From: Pseudonocardia bannensis
GTDB taxonomy: Bacteria; Actinomycetota; Actinomycetes; Mycobacteriales; Pseudonocardiaceae
Length of the DNA: 62,728 nt
Assembly (NCBI RefSeq): GCF_012911875.1
Contig: NZ_JAAXKZ010000019.1
Coordinates: 1 to 62,728 of the forward strand
Direction of reading: 5' to 3'
Below the pieces are notes generated by a model, which saw nothing but the letters and a program-made list of their open reading frames with translations, was not told the DNA's origin and made no database searches. Within the stretch, counting starts at the first letter, position 1. The number at the start of each line of letters is the position of its first letter. A program made the position numbers and the translations under genes. This document shows positions 7,614 through 17,432 of the stretch, in pieces.

Positions 7614-8963
7614 ATGACGCTGGTCCTGCGCTACTCGGCCCGCAGCGACCGCGGGCTCGTTCGGCAGAACAACCAGGACGCGGTCTACGCCGGCCCGCGG
7701 CTGCTCGCACTCGCCGACGGGATGGGCGGCCACGCCGCGGGCGAGGTCGCATCGTCCCTGGTGATCTCGGCTCTGGCCCCGCTCGACGAGGACGACCCGG
7801 GCGACGACCTGCTCGCCGAACTGCGTGACGCGACCTTCCAGGGCAACGCGGCCATCACCCGGCACGTCGCCGAGACCCCCGACCTGGAGGGCATGGGCAC
7901 CACCCTCACCGCCATCTTGTTCGCCGGCAAACGACTGGGCCTGGTCCATGTCGGCGACTCCCGCGCCTACCAGCTGCGCGACGGCCAGTTCACCCAGATC
8001 ACCAAGGACGACACGTTCGTCCAGTCGCTCATCGACGAGGGCCGGATCACCGAGGAGGAGGCGCACACGCACCCGCAGCGTTCGCTGCTGCTGCGCGCCA
8101 TCACCGGCCAGGACGTCGACCCCTCCCTGACCATCCGGGAGGCCCGCGCCGGCGACCGCTACCTGCTGTGCTCGGACGGCCTGTCCGGCCCGGTCAGTGA
8201 CGAGACCCTGGCCGAGACGCTGCGCGACTACACCGATCCGCGGGCGTGCGCCGACCGGCTCATCGAGCTGGCGTTGCGCGGCGGCGGTCCGGACAACATC
8301 ACCTGCATCGTCGCCGATGTCGTCGACATCGAGTACGGCGAGGACGCCCCGATCGTCGGGGGCGCCGCCGGTGACGGCAGCGACGACGGCCGGCCCGGGC
8401 CCGACTCGGCCGCGGCGCGGGCGTCGGCGACCACCCTGCCCCGGGCGGCACCCCGCCGCATCGAGGCCCCGCCGCCGGTCACGACCGGACGGGGACGGTC
8501 GCGGTGGCGGCTCGTCCTCGGGATCGTCGCCGTAATGGTGGTGCTGGTCGGCGCCGGCTGGCTGGCCCGGGTATGGGTGATGCAGCAGTACTACGTGGGC
8601 GTGGCCGACGACCGGGTGACGATCTTCCAGGGCGTCCGGGGAAGCTTGCTCGGCATTCCGCTGCAGGAGATCGAGGAGCAGTCCGACATCGCACTCACCG
8701 ACCTGCCGGAGGACGCCCGCAGCCAGGTGCGCGACGGCATCGTCGCCTCCGACGGGTTGGCCAGCGCGCGGAGCACGGTGCAGCGGTTACGCAACCGGAT
8801 GCTGGCGCCGTGCCCGCCCGTCGCCCCGCAGCCGCCCGAGGCCGCGACGCCGACCGACCCCGCGTTGATCGTGCCGGGGGCACCGCAGCCACCACAGGCC
8901 GAGACCACCCCCCTGCAGGCGGTTCCGCCGGAGCCGGGAACGACCTGCCGGTCGGCGAGCTGA
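7614..8963 (+). CDS. pstP: PstP: membrane PP2C-type Ser/Thr protein phosphatase
   Basis: Using the ATG at 7614, the product is 449 residues and begins at the conserved LRYSARSDRGLVRQNNQD block. The PP2C domain (about residues 1-240) has metal-binding DGMGGH, GDSRAY, CSDGL and GGPDNIT. A transmembrane segment lies near residues 296-320 (WRLVLGIVAVMVVLVGAGWL), followed by a short extracytoplasmic Pro-rich tail. PstP reverses phosphorylation by PknA and PknB. It overlaps the rodA start by one base (TGATG), so the two are translationally coupled. An in-frame upstream extension exists but lacks conservation signals. Confidence 0.93.
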   Translation: MTLVLRYSARSDRGLVRQNNQDAVYAGPRLLALADGMGGHAAGEVASSLVISALAPLDEDDPGDDLLAELRDATFQGNAAITRHVAETPDLEGMGTTLTAILFAGKRLGLVHVGDSRAYQLRDGQFTQITKDDTFVQSLIDEGRITEEEAHTHPQRSLLLRAITGQDVDPSLTIREARAGDRYLLCSDGLSGPVSDETLAETLRDYTDPRACADRLIELALRGGGPDNITCIVADVVDIEYGEDAPIVGGAAGDGSDDGRPGPDSAAARASATTLPRAAPRRIEAPPPVTTGRGRSRWRLVLGIVAVMVVLVGAGWLARVWVMQQYYVGVADDRVTIFQGVRGSLLGIPLQEIEEQSDIALTDLPEDARSQVRDGIVASDGLASARSTVQRLRNRMLAPCPPVAPQPPEAATPTDPALIVPGAPQPPQAETTPLQAVPPEPGTTCRSAS

Positions 8964-10414
8964 TGACGGTGGCCGACCACCCGAAAGGTCTCGGCGTCCA
9001 GACGCCGGACAAGCCCACCGCTGCCCCGTTGCCGACGGGGCGCGGTATCGAGCTCCTCCTGCTGGCCTTCGCCGCGGTGCTGGTCACCGGCGCGCTGGCG
9101 CTGGTGGAGGCGAACCAGGAGCAGCAGATCACCCGCTCGCTGCTCTACCTGGGCGCCGCCTACCTGGCCCTGTTCACGGTCGGCCACCTGGCCGTCCGCC
9201 GGTTCGCGCCCTATGCCGACCCGTTGATCCTGCCTTCGGTCGCGCTGCTCAACGGCCTGGGCCTGGTGATGATCCACCGTCTGGACCTGGCCAGGGCCGA
9301 TCGGGCGACATTGCTCGGGGCGGAGGCGCCGACTTCGCTGATCGTGCGGCAGGTCGCCTGGACGACGATCGGGATCGCGCTGTTCATCGGTGTGCTCTGG
9401 CTCGTCCGCGACCACCGCACGCTGGCGCGCTACACCTACACCGCCGGATTCGTCGGACTGATCCTGCTGGCCCTGCCGGGTCTGCTGCCCTCGTCGCTGT
9501 CCGAGGTGAACGGCGCGAAGATCTGGCTGCGGCTGGGCGTCCTGTCCATCCAGCCGGGTGAGTTCGCCAAGATCCTGCTGATCGTCTTCTTCGCGGGCTT
9601 CCTCGTGCAGAAGCGCGACCTGTTCAGCACCGCGGGCCGGCGCTTCCTGGGCATGGAGCTGCCCCGGGCCCGCGACCTGGCTCCGCTGCTGGTGGCCTGG
9701 GGCCTCTCGGTCGGGGTGCTCGTGCTCGAGCGCGACCTGGGCACATCGCTGCTGTTCTTCGGCATCGTGCTGGTGCTGCTCTACATCGCGACCGAGCGCG
9801 TCTCGTGGATGCTGATCGGGCTGAGTTTCTTCGTCGGCGGCGGTGTGATCGCCTACCAGCTGTTCAACCACGTCCGGGTGCGGGTGCACATCTGGCTGGA
9901 CCCGTTCAGCGACTTCAACGGCTCGGGCTACCAGATCGGCCAGGCGCTGTTCGGTCTCGGCACCGGCGGGGTGGGTGGCACCGGGCTCGGCGCCGGCCGC
10001 CCGGACCTGGTGCCCTTCGCCGAGAGCGACTTCATGTGGTCCTCGCTGGGCGAGGAGCTCGGCCTGATCGGCCTGGCCGCCGTGCTCGTGGTCTACCTGG
10101 TGCTGGTCACCCGCGGTTTGCGCAGCGCGCTCGCGGTGCGCGACAGCTTCGGGAAGCTGCTGGCCACCGGATTGTCCTTCGCGGTCGCCCTGCAGATCTT
10201 CGTCGTGATCGGCGGGGTCACCAAGCTGATCCCGCTGACCGGTCTCACACTGCCCTTCCTGTCCTACGGCGGTTCGTCGCTGGTCGCCAACTACGCGCTC
10301 GTCGCACTGCTGCTGAGGATCTCCAATGCGGCCCGCGCGCCGCTGCCGCGGCGGCCCCCGCAACCGCAGGCCCCGATCGCGGAGGCGAACACCGAGTTGG
10401 TGCAGCGCCCATGA
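8963..10414 (+). CDS. rodA: RodA/FtsW-family SEDS peptidoglycan polymerase
   Basis: The ATG at 8963 overlaps the pstP stop and gives 483 residues with ten or more hydrophobic segments. SEDS landmarks are NGAKIWLRLGVLSIQPGEFAKI, the loop DFNGSGYQIGQALFGLGTGG containing the conserved region around the catalytic Asp, and LPFLSYGGSSL near the C-terminus. SEDS proteins polymerise lipid II into glycan strands with a class B PBP partner. The partner here is the overlapping pbpA. This is the RodA copy of the pknB cluster, acting in the membrane during elongation. Confidence 0.93.
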   Translation: MTVADHPKGLGVQTPDKPTAAPLPTGRGIELLLLAFAAVLVTGALALVEANQEQQITRSLLYLGAAYLALFTVGHLAVRRFAPYADPLILPSVALLNGLGLVMIHRLDLARADRATLLGAEAPTSLIVRQVAWTTIGIALFIGVLWLVRDHRTLARYTYTAGFVGLILLALPGLLPSSLSEVNGAKIWLRLGVLSIQPGEFAKILLIVFFAGFLVQKRDLFSTAGRRFLGMELPRARDLAPLLVAWGLSVGVLVLERDLGTSLLFFGIVLVLLYIATERVSWMLIGLSFFVGGGVIAYQLFNHVRVRVHIWLDPFSDFNGSGYQIGQALFGLGTGGVGGTGLGAGRPDLVPFAESDFMWSSLGEELGLIGLAAVLVVYLVLVTRGLRSALAVRDSFGKLLATGLSFAVALQIFVVIGGVTKLIPLTGLTLPFLSYGGSSLVANYALVALLLRISNAARAPLPRRPPQPQAPIAEANTELVQRP

Positions 10415-11880
10415 ACACCCCCGTCCGCCGGATCGCCATCGCGGTGATGGCGATGATCGTGCTGTTGCTCGGGAACCTCACCTACGTGCAGGTGGTCAAG
10501 GCCGGCGACTACCGCAACGACCCGCGCAACCAGCGGGTCCTGCTCGCCGAGTACGCCCGCAAGCGCGGCCAGATCAGCGCCGACGGCCAGGTGCTGGCGC
10601 GCAGCGTGGAGACCGACGACCGGTTGCGCTTCCAGCGGCAGTACCCCGACGGCCCGGCCTACGCCTCGCTGACCGGTTACTACTCCGTGCTCTACAGCTC
10701 CAGCGGCATCGAACGCGCCCAGGACTCGGTGCTCAACGGCAGCGACGACCGGCTGTTCGGCCGCCGGCTGTCGGACCTGATCACCGGCCGGGACCCGAGC
10801 GGCGGCAACGTCGTCCTGACGATCAAGCCGTCCGTACAGCAACGGGCCTACGAGGCGATGGCGGACAAGAAGTTCGCCGGTTCCGTGGTCGCGCTCCAGC
10901 CGCAGACCGGCGAGATCCTGGCCATGGTGTCGACCCCGTCGTTCGACCCGAACCCGCTGGCCAGCCACAACACGTCGACCCAGCAGAAGGCGTGGACCGA
11001 GTACAACGAGGCCGACCCCCCGGTGCTGACCAACCGGGCGATCTCCGAGACGTATCCGCCCGGCTCGACGTTCAAGCTCATCAACGCCGCCGCCGGGCTG
11101 CAGAACGGCTTCACCCCCGACAGCCAGCTCACCGCCGCTCCGAACATCACCCTGACCGGCACCAACACGACGCTGGAGAACTTCGCCGGCACGGCATGCG
11201 GGACGTCGTCGACGGCGTCACTGCGCGAGGCGCTGGCCCGCTCGTGCAACACGGCGTTCGCCGAGATGGCCGCGAGCGTGGGCGAGGACGCGCTGCGCAA
11301 GCAGGCGGAGGCCTTCGGTATCGGGTCGTCGGACGTCTCGGTGCCGATGCGGGTGGTCCCATCCTCGATCGGTGACATCCCGGACACCGCGGCGCTGCAG
11401 CAGTCCGGCATCGGCCAGCGCGACGTCCGGGTCACCCCGATGCAGAACGCGATGATGGTCGCCGCGATCGCCAACCGTGGCCAGCTGATGGCCCCGCACC
11501 TGGTCAAGGAGATCCAGGGCCCCGAGCTGGACACCATCGACACCACGTCGAAGGACCGGCTCGGCCAGGCCGTCCCGGCCGGGGTCGCGGCGACGCTGAC
11601 GGACCTGATGATCGGCTCGGAGAACCGGACCCAGGGCGGCGGGAAGATCACCGGCGTCCAGATCGCGTCCAAGACCGGCACCGCCGAGCACGGGAACGAC
11701 CCGAAGAACACCCCGCCGCACGCCTGGTACGTCGCTTTCGCCCCTGCGGCCAACCCCGTGGTGGCCGTCGCGGTGCTGGTCGAGGACGGTGGCAACCGCT
11801 CGCTGGAGGCCACCGGCGGTTCGGTGGCGGCACCCATCGGCCGCGCGGTCATCGCCGAGGCGCTGCGGGCTGCGCAATGA
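10411..11880 (+). CDS. pbpA: PbpA: class B penicillin-binding protein (transpeptidase)
   Basis: The ATG at 10411 overlaps the rodA stop by four bases (ATGA). The 489-residue product has an N-terminal signal anchor (about residues 7-26) and a transpeptidase domain. The three active-site motifs are visible: STFK with Ser about residue 219, SCN about residue 278 and KTG about residue 421. It crosslinks nascent peptidoglycan on the outer face of the membrane, presumably with RodA. Length and motif positions match mycobacterial PbpA closely. Confidence 0.95.
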   Translation: MNTPVRRIAIAVMAMIVLLLGNLTYVQVVKAGDYRNDPRNQRVLLAEYARKRGQISADGQVLARSVETDDRLRFQRQYPDGPAYASLTGYYSVLYSSSGIERAQDSVLNGSDDRLFGRRLSDLITGRDPSGGNVVLTIKPSVQQRAYEAMADKKFAGSVVALQPQTGEILAMVSTPSFDPNPLASHNTSTQQKAWTEYNEADPPVLTNRAISETYPPGSTFKLINAAAGLQNGFTPDSQLTAAPNITLTGTNTTLENFAGTACGTSSTASLREALARSCNTAFAEMAASVGEDALRKQAEAFGIGSSDVSVPMRVVPSSIGDIPDTAALQQSGIGQRDVRVTPMQNAMMVAAIANRGQLMAPHLVKEIQGPELDTIDTTSKDRLGQAVPAGVAATLTDLMIGSENRTQGGGKITGVQIASKTGTAEHGNDPKNTPPHAWYVAFAPAANPVVAVAVLVEDGGNRSLEATGGSVAAPIGRAVIAEALRAAQ

Positions 11881-11914
11881 CCGCCGGCGTGCTCCCTTCG
11901 GGGGAGGCGGCGCC

Positions 11915-13582
11915 ATGAAGGTTCTCGCCGCCGGTCAGCGCATCGCCGATCGCTACCAGCTCGACCACCGCATCGCCGTCGGCGGGATGGGCGAGGTCTG
12001 GCAGGCCTCGGACACCCGGCTGGGCCGCAGCGTCGCGGTCAAGGTGCTGCGTCCTGAGCTGTCCGACGACCCGGAGTTCCTGCACCGGTTCCGGATCGAG
12101 GCTCGCACCGTTGCGTCGCTGGACCACCCGGGCATCGCGCTGGTGCATGACTACGGCGAGGACGACGGCCCGGTCGGCGGCGGCCGAACCGCCTACCTGG
12201 TGATGGAACTGGTCCGTGGCGAGCCGCTGTCGACCCGGATCAGCCGCGGACCGATCGAGGCCGACGAGACGCTGCGCATCGTCGAGCAGGCAGCACGTGC
12301 CCTCCAGGCCGCGCACGATCGGGGCTACGTGCACCGCGACGTCAAGCCCGGCAATATCCTCATCCGCAACGACGGGGTCGTGAAGCTGACCGATTTCGGG
12401 ATCGCGAAGGCGGCGGACGCCGTGCCCGTGACCCAGTCGGGCATGGTCATGGGAACGGCCCACTACATCGCGCCTGAGCAGGCCAGCGGCGGGGAGGCCG
12501 GGCCCACCGGCGACGTCTACTCGCTCGGCATCGTGGCTTACGAGTGCCTCGTCGGATACCGGCCGTTCCGCGCCGACAACGCGGTCGCCATCGCGATGAT
12601 GCAGGTGCGCGACGAACCGCCGCCGTTGCCCACGAGCGTGCCGGCCGCTGCCCGTGAGCTGATCAGCGCGGTGCTGGTCAAGAACCCCGACCAGCGCTAC
12701 GCCGACGGTGGGGAGTTCGCCGCCGCCGTCGCGGCGGTCCGCCGGGGGGAGCCGCTGCCACGTCCGTCGCGGGTGCTCGCCGCCGGCGAGGCCACCGACT
12801 CCACCGAGCAGCGGGCCTACCGCCGCCGGGAGGAGCAGGACGAGCGCCGGGCACAGCGGACGATCAAGGACGCGCGCAGACCTGGAGGGCTTCGGGCCCT
12901 GCCACGGTCGTCGACCGGAGCCGCCACGCCGGCGTCCGGCCCGGCCCGAACCCTCCCGGCGTCCGGCCCCACCCCGTCTCCGACATCCGGCACCACCCGC
13001 ACCCCGACGTCCGGCGGCACCCGGAAGCCGGCATCCAGCCCCAGGACCTCGGCCTCCGGCACCGCCTCGACTCCCGGCTCCGGTCAGACCACGACCCCCG
13101 GCTCCGGTCAGACCACGGCTCCCGGCTCCGGCGAGGCCACGGCTCCCGAGTCCGGCGCCACCCCGGCCCCGGCGTCCGATCCCGCACCGTCCGGTACCTC
13201 CGGCGGCACGCCGAGCTCGAGGCCCGCCTCGAACCCGACGCGCACCCCGCAGGCGGCACCCACCCCGGACCCGCTGCGCCGCTCGTCGACACCCACTCCG
13301 GCCCGCCCGGCCGCGCCGTTGACCGAGCCGCTGAAGCTGCAGCCGGCCTCCGGGCCGAACCGGTCCCTGCTGCTCGTGCTGTTCCTGCTGCTGACGCTCG
13401 CCGCTCTCCTGCTCGCCATCTTCGTCGTCCCCAGGCTGTTCGAGTCGGATCCCACACCGCCGAATCCGACGCCCACGGGGGCACCCACAGGTACCGTGAC
13501 GGGCCGAGAGGCCATCCTCGCCGGTCCGACGGCGGTCGGAGAGCCGTTCGTGTCGATGACCGTTGCAGGGGAGGTCCGGTGA
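11915..13582 (+). CDS. pknA: PknA: membrane Ser/Thr protein kinase
   Basis: The ATG at 11915 follows GGGGAGG and gives 555 residues. The kinase domain (about 14-275) shows the glycine loop VGGMGEVW, lysine 43 in VAVKVL, the catalytic [11 protein letters not shown], and the APE-type IAPEQA. A long Pro/Ser/Thr-rich linker follows, including four 8-residue repeats. A transmembrane segment lies around 485-507 and the extracytoplasmic tail is short, without PASTA domains, as in other PknA proteins. It phosphorylates division and cell-wall proteins and cross-activates PknB. An internal 34-bp gap separates it from pbpA. Confidence 0.95.
   Translation: MKVLAAGQRIADRYQLDHRIAVGGMGEVWQASDTRLGRSVAVKVLRPELSDDPEFLHRFRIEARTVASLDHPGIALVHDYGEDDGPVGGGRTAYLVMELVRGEPLSTRISRGPIEADETLRIVEQAARALQAAHDRGYVHRDVKPGNILIRNDGVVKLTDFGIAKAADAVPVTQSGMVMGTAHYIAPEQASGGEAGPTGDVYSLGIVAYECLVGYRPFRADNAVAIAMMQVRDEPPPLPTSVPAAARELISAVLVKNPDQRYADGGEFAAAVAAVRRGEPLPRPSRVLAAGEATDSTEQRAYRRREEQDERRAQRTIKDARRPGGLRALPRSSTGAATPASGPARTLPASGPTPSPTSGTTRTPTSGGTRKPASSPRTSASGTASTPGSGQTTTPGSGQTTAPGSGEATAPESGATPAPASDPAPSGTSGGTPSSRPASNPTRTPQAAPTPDPLRRSSTPTPARPAAPLTEPLKLQPASGPNRSLLLVLFLLLTLAALLLAIFVVPRLFESDPTPPNPTPTGAPTGTVTGREAILAGPTAVGEPFVSMTVAGEVR
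13076..13171. repeat. Four 24-bp tandem repeats in the pknA linker
   Basis: Units begin at 13076, 13100, 13124 and 13148 and encode [24 protein letters not shown] and ESGATPAP. The first two units are nearly identical at the DNA level and the last is the most diverged. This is a coding minisatellite in a disordered juxtamembrane linker. Confidence 0.85.
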
Positions 13583-13690
13583 ACCCGCACAACCGGCCCC
13601 CCGGCGCTCCCCCGGTCGGAGCGACACCCGAGGGACGGCGAGGACCGGCATGATGACTCGATCCATGACACCTTCCAGGAATCGGCACCG

Positions 13691-15676
13691 ATGACGACCC
13701 CCAGACTGCTGTCCGAGCGCTATGAGCTGGGCGACACGCTCGGCTATGGCGGCATGTCCGAGGTTCACCACGGGCGTGACACGCGACTGGGCCGCGACGT
13801 GGCCGTCAAGGTGCTGCGCGCCGACCTGGCCCGCGATCCGCAGTTCCAGTTGCGCTTCCGCCGCGAGGCACAGAACGCCGCGGCGCTGAACCACCCCGCG
13901 ATCGTCGCCGTGTACGACACCGGCGAGGTGATCGGCGAGTTCGGGCCGCTGCCCTACATCGTCATGGAGTACGTCGACGGGCAGACCCTGCGCGAGATCG
14001 TCAAGACGCAGGGGCCGCTGACCCAGCAGAAGGTCATCGAGGTGATGGCCGACGTCTGCGCCGCCCTCGACTTCAGCCACCGGCACAACATCATCCACCG
14101 CGACGTCAAGCCGGCCAACATCATGATCAACCGCGCCGGCGCGGTGAAGGTGATGGACTTCGGCATCGCCCGCGCCCTCGGCGAGGGCCAGAACGTCACC
14201 CAGACCGCCGCGGTCATCGGCACCGCGCAGTACCTCTCCCCCGAGCAGGCCCGCGGCGAGGCCGTCGACGCGCGCAGTGACGTCTACGCAGCGGGCTGCG
14301 TGCTGTTCGAGCTGCTCACCGGTGAGCCCCCGTTCACCGGTGACACCCCGGTCGCGGTGGCCTACCAGCACGTTCGCGAGGACCCGAAGCGCCCGTCCGA
14401 GCTGAACCCGCAGATTCCCGACGCGCTCGACGCCGTCGTGCTCAAGGCGCTGAGCAAGAACCCGGCCAACCGGTACCAGTCCGCCGCCGAGATGCGTACC
14501 GACCTGGTGCGCGTGCGGGGCGGTCAGCGCCCGATGGCGCCGATGGTGATGAGCGAGGACGAGCGAACCGCGCTGCTCGCCGCCGACACCGGGGGTCACA
14601 CACGGCGCATCAACGCCGCGGGCGGAGGCGGACGGCACACGCTGCCGCCGTCGGCGGTCCCGGTCTACCAGGACGAGGAGCCACCTCGCCGCAACGGCCG
14701 CAAGATCGCGGCCGGCCTCGCGATCGCGCTGGTCCTCGGCCTCATCGCCTTCGTCGGGTACCAGGTCTTCGGCGCCCCGGCCCAGCCGCGCCAGGTCACC
14801 GTCCCCAATGTCGTGGGTCAGCAGAAGGAGGCGGCGCGGACTGCGGTGCTCGCAGCCGAACTGCGGGCGAGCATGGAAGAGGTCGAATCCGAGGTCACTC
14901 AGATCGGCCGGGTCGTGCGGACCGAGCCGGCCGGCAACACCCAGGCGAACGAGAACAGCAACGTCAAGCTGTTCATCGGCAAGGGCCCCGCCGTGGCGGC
15001 CGTCCCCGCCATCGTGGGTCGGTCCGTCTCCGACGCCGAGCAACTGCTGCGGGACCGGGGCCTGACCCTGGGCGAACAGACCGAGCAGGAGACGAGCGAC
15101 CCCAGCAAGGTCGGCAAGATCATCGCCTCGACCCCGGCCGCGGGTGAGAACGCCCCCGGCGGCAGCTCGGTCGCAGTGGTGATCGGCAAGGAACAGACCA
15201 CCGTCGCGGTCCCCGACGTGACCGGCCGGGACGAGGCGACCGCGCGTCAGACGTTGTCGAACGCCGGCTTCCAGGTCCAGACCCAGGAGGTCGACGGCGG
15301 CGGCGAGTCCGGCACCGTCGTGGGCACCAACCCCGCCGGCGGCCAGCGCGTCCAGAAGAACACCACCGTCACCCTGCAGGTCTCCCGGGGCAACCGCGCG
15401 ACCGTGCCCAGCGTGGTCGGCCTGGATCTCGACGACGCCCGGGACGAACTGCGGCAGGCCGGGTTCCGCAACATCGAGCTGCAGCGCCAGCCGGTCGGCG
15501 ACCGTAACCAGGACGATCGCGTCCTCGGCCAGTCGGTGGCGGGCGGGCAGTCCGCCGACCCGGACCAGCAGATCGTCCTGACGGTCGGACAGTTCGACAG
15601 CGGCTTCTTCGGTAATCGTGAGCGCCCTGGCGGAAACGGCGAAGGCGGCGGAAACGGCGGAGGCGGCGGGAACTGA
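13691..15676 (+). CDS. pknB: PknB: PASTA-domain Ser/Thr protein kinase
   Basis: This 661-residue protein has a cytoplasmic kinase domain (about 11-275: YGGMSEVH loop, lysine 40, HRDVKPANIM, MDFG, SPEQA). A juxtamembrane segment precedes one transmembrane helix near residues 338-359. Four PASTA repeats follow from about residue 373, each starting with a VPxVVG-like motif. The tail ends in a Gly/Asn-rich stretch. PknB senses muropeptides or lipid II through the PASTA domains and phosphorylates FhaA, FhaB, CwlM and others. It is followed after 2 bp by trpG. Four PASTA repeats is the usual number for this family. Confidence 0.96.
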   Translation: MTTPRLLSERYELGDTLGYGGMSEVHHGRDTRLGRDVAVKVLRADLARDPQFQLRFRREAQNAAALNHPAIVAVYDTGEVIGEFGPLPYIVMEYVDGQTLREIVKTQGPLTQQKVIEVMADVCAALDFSHRHNIIHRDVKPANIMINRAGAVKVMDFGIARALGEGQNVTQTAAVIGTAQYLSPEQARGEAVDARSDVYAAGCVLFELLTGEPPFTGDTPVAVAYQHVREDPKRPSELNPQIPDALDAVVLKALSKNPANRYQSAAEMRTDLVRVRGGQRPMAPMVMSEDERTALLAADTGGHTRRINAAGGGGRHTLPPSAVPVYQDEEPPRRNGRKIAAGLAIALVLGLIAFVGYQVFGAPAQPRQVTVPNVVGQQKEAARTAVLAAELRASMEEVESEVTQIGRVVRTEPAGNTQANENSNVKLFIGKGPAVAAVPAIVGRSVSDAEQLLRDRGLTLGEQTEQETSDPSKVGKIIASTPAAGENAPGGSSVAVVIGKEQTTVAVPDVTGRDEATARQTLSNAGFQVQTQEVDGGGESGTVVGTNPAGGQRVQKNTTVTLQVSRGNRATVPSVVGLDLDDARDELRQAGFRNIELQRQPVGDRNQDDRVLGQSVAGGQSADPDQQIVLTVGQFDSGFFGNRERPGGNGEGGGNGGGGGN

Positions 15677-15678
15677 TC

Positions 15679-16314
15679 ATGCGCGTATTGGTGGTCGACA
15701 ACTACGACAGCTTCGTCTACAACCTCGTGCAGTACCTTGCCCAGCTCGGCGCCCAGACCATCGTGCGGCGGAACGACGAGGTCGAGCTCGACGAGCTGGA
15801 CGAGGTCGACGGCGTGCTGGTCAGCCCCGGTCCGGGCACGCCGGAGCGGGCCGGGCGCAGCATCGAGGTGATCCGGCGCAGCGGGGAACGCAACCTGCCA
15901 CTGCTCGGGGTCTGTCTCGGGCACCAGGCGCTCGGAGCGGCCTGGGGTGGCGTGGTGGAGCGCGCCCCCGAACTGCTGCACGGCAAGACTTCGCTCGTGC
16001 ACCACGAGGGAGTCGGCGTCCTGCGCGCGCTGCCCGACCCCTTCGTCGCCACCCGGTACCACTCGCTGACGATCCGGCCGGACACGCTGCCCGTCGAGCT
16101 CGAGGTCACCGGCCGCACCGACAGCGGGCTGATCATGGCCGTGCGGCACCGCGACCTGCCGCTGGAGGGCGTGCAGTTCCATCCCGAGTCCGTGCTGACC
16201 GAGGGTGGGCACCGGCTGCTGGCGAACTGGATGGAAGGCGCCGGGTACCCGGTGGCAGAATCGACCGTGGCGACGTTGACCGCCGAGGTCGCCGGCTTGA
16301 GCGCCGGCGTCTGA
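15679..16314 (+). CDS. trpG: Glutamine amidotransferase subunit (anthranilate/aminodeoxychorismate synthase component II)
   Basis: This 211-residue class I glutaminase has the catalytic Cys in GVCLGHQ and the His/Glu pair in FHPESVLTEGG; NYDSFVYNL at the N-terminus is typical of TrpG/PabA. It supplies ammonia from glutamine to a chorismate-using partner, for tryptophan or folate synthesis. The partner is not in this window. The gene sits 2 bp after pknB, as in mycobacteria, where the product is annotated TrpG. Which of the two pathways it serves, or both, cannot be decided here. Confidence 0.92.
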   Translation: MRVLVVDNYDSFVYNLVQYLAQLGAQTIVRRNDEVELDELDEVDGVLVSPGPGTPERAGRSIEVIRRSGERNLPLLGVCLGHQALGAAWGGVVERAPELLHGKTSLVHHEGVGVLRALPDPFVATRYHSLTIRPDTLPVELEVTGRTDSGLIMAVRHRDLPLEGVQFHPESVLTEGGHRLLANWMEGAGYPVAESTVATLTAEVAGLSAGV

Positions 16315-16429
16315 GACGCGGCTCGATCAGCGGGCGGCCGCTGACCAGCGGCGGGCCGGTCACGTTACGGTGGTAACCGACACCGGGTGAGACGGCCCGG
16401 TCGGCACACCGTCAGACGAGGTCCACCAC

Positions 16430-16699
16430 ATGCCCAAGTCCAAGGTACGCAAGAAGGTCGCCTACACGCCGCCGCCGAGCGACCGGCGGACGGCTGCCGC
16501 CGTCCGTGCCACCGGCCCGACGCACCCCGTCTACGTGGCCGTGATGCTCGGCCTGATGCTCGTCGGTCTCGGTTGGCTGGTCGTCAATTACCTCGCGGGG
16601 CCGTCCATCGGATTCATGCTGGCCCTCGGTTCCTGGAATTTCTTGATCGGCTTTTCACTGATCGTAATTGGTCTGCTCATGACCATGAGATGGCGCTGA
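16430..16699 (+). CDS. crgA: CrgA: small divisome membrane protein
   Basis: An 89-residue protein beginning MPKSKVRKK, with two transmembrane helices (about 33-52 and 63-84) separated by a short loop. It matches the CrgA/WhiP family, which recruits FtsI and other septal proteins and coordinates polar and septal growth. It lies 115 bp after trpG on the same strand. The neighbourhood (pknB, trpG, crgA) is conserved in actinobacteria. Confidence 0.95.
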   Translation: MPKSKVRKKVAYTPPPSDRRTAAAVRATGPTHPVYVAVMLGLMLVGLGWLVVNYLAGPSIGFMLALGSWNFLIGFSLIVIGLLMTMRWR

Positions 16700-16734
16700 T
16701 CGGCTTAAATACAGGTTTGTAAGTCCATCCCCAG

Positions 16735-16756
16735 TGTGGACAACTGCTGTGGACAA
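16735..16756 (-). promoter_or_regulatory. Two perfect DnaA boxes, 13-bp repeat spacing
   Basis: TGTGGACAA occurs at 16735-16743 and again at 16748-16756, each the exact complement of TTGTCCACA. They fill the short gap between crgA and the PH-domain gene. Two perfect 9-mers in the same orientation, 13 bp start to start, are unlikely by chance. They may bind DnaA and affect transcription of the PH gene, or titrate DnaA. Confidence 0.6.
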
Positions 16757-16770
16757 ACATTCCTACTACG

Positions 16771-17214
16771 GTGCGTGACGCAATGCAGCCGCTGCGTTGG
16801 AGCCCCCCGGCCGTCCTCGTGGTGCTCGCCTGGCTCGGCACAGCGGGAGCGGTCGCGTGGTTCGTGCTGCTACTTCTGAGCCAGGCGGATCCGGCCGGCC
16901 GGCTGCTGTCCGGGGTCGCGGCCGTCGGGCTGCTGGTCGCGGCGGTCTTCGGCACGGTGGCACGGCCCCGGCTGGCCGCCGACACGAGCGGCGTGACCGT
17001 GCGGGGGCTGGGAGCCCCCCACCACCACCCCTGGTCGCGGGTCCCGGGCGTCCGGGTACTGCGGACCCGGCGGTTCGGGCGTGAGACTCCACTGCTCGAA
17101 CTGGACGTCGTGGGCGAGGACGGCCGGGAGCGGTTGTTCGTCTTCGGGCGGCTCGACCTGGGCGAGGACCCCGAGGAGGTCGGAGACCGCCTGCTCGCAC
17201 TGCGAGCCGGCTAG
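16771..17214 (+). CDS. Membrane-anchored bacterial PH domain protein
   Basis: This 147-residue protein starts at GTG 16771 (an ATG at 16783 is an alternative; neither has a clear ribosome site). Two hydrophobic segments (about 14-36 and 44-62) are followed by a soluble domain (PRLAADTSGVTVRGL, WSRVPGVRVLRTRRFGRETPLLEL) typical of the actinobacterial PH-domain family found next to crgA and ppiA. Function is unknown; it acts at the membrane. Its upstream region holds the two DnaA boxes. In mycobacteria the orthologue is on the opposite strand relative to its neighbours. Confidence 0.8.
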   Translation: MRDAMQPLRWSPPAVLVVLAWLGTAGAVAWFVLLLLSQADPAGRLLSGVAAVGLLVAAVFGTVARPRLAADTSGVTVRGLGAPHHHPWSRVPGVRVLRTRRFGRETPLLELDVVGEDGRERLFVFGRLDLGEDPEEVGDRLLALRAG

Positions 17215-17339
17215 ACCCTGGCTCACCCGGCCGCCGTAGCGCCCATGACCACCCGTCACCGATCGCCGCCCGTTAGGGGCTCGTGCCCGTCGGTAACCGA
17301 TACCTACCATCGTGGTCAGGACGACGAAAGGGAATCACG

Positions 17340-17408
17340 ATGACCAGAACGCCGATGCGAGGCACCGACGGCTGCTCCACCGGGTGCGGGTGCGGAACCC
17401 CGGAGTAG
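17340..17408 (+). CDS. Possible 22-residue cysteine-rich peptide
   Basis: An ATG at 17340 is preceded by AAGGGA with 7-base spacing and opens a 22-codon frame ending in TAG. The second half is DGCSTGCGCG, with three cysteines in seven residues, and the tail is TPE. A TACCAT hexamer about 30 bases upstream could be a -10 element. A 14-bp perfect hairpin follows the stop by 24 bases. The arrangement of promoter-like element, ribosome site, short frame and terminator suggests a real gene. I do not recognise the family. It could be a leader peptide, but no gene follows on this strand, or a precursor or metal-binding peptide. Confidence 0.5.
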   Translation: MTRTPMRGTDGCSTGCGCGTPE

Positions 17409-17432
17409 TCACCACTCCTCGAACACCCGGAT

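Noticed and set aside
11849..15043. 1064-codon minus-strand frame opposite pknA and pknB
   Set aside because: Antisense shadow of clear kinase genes with no family signature.
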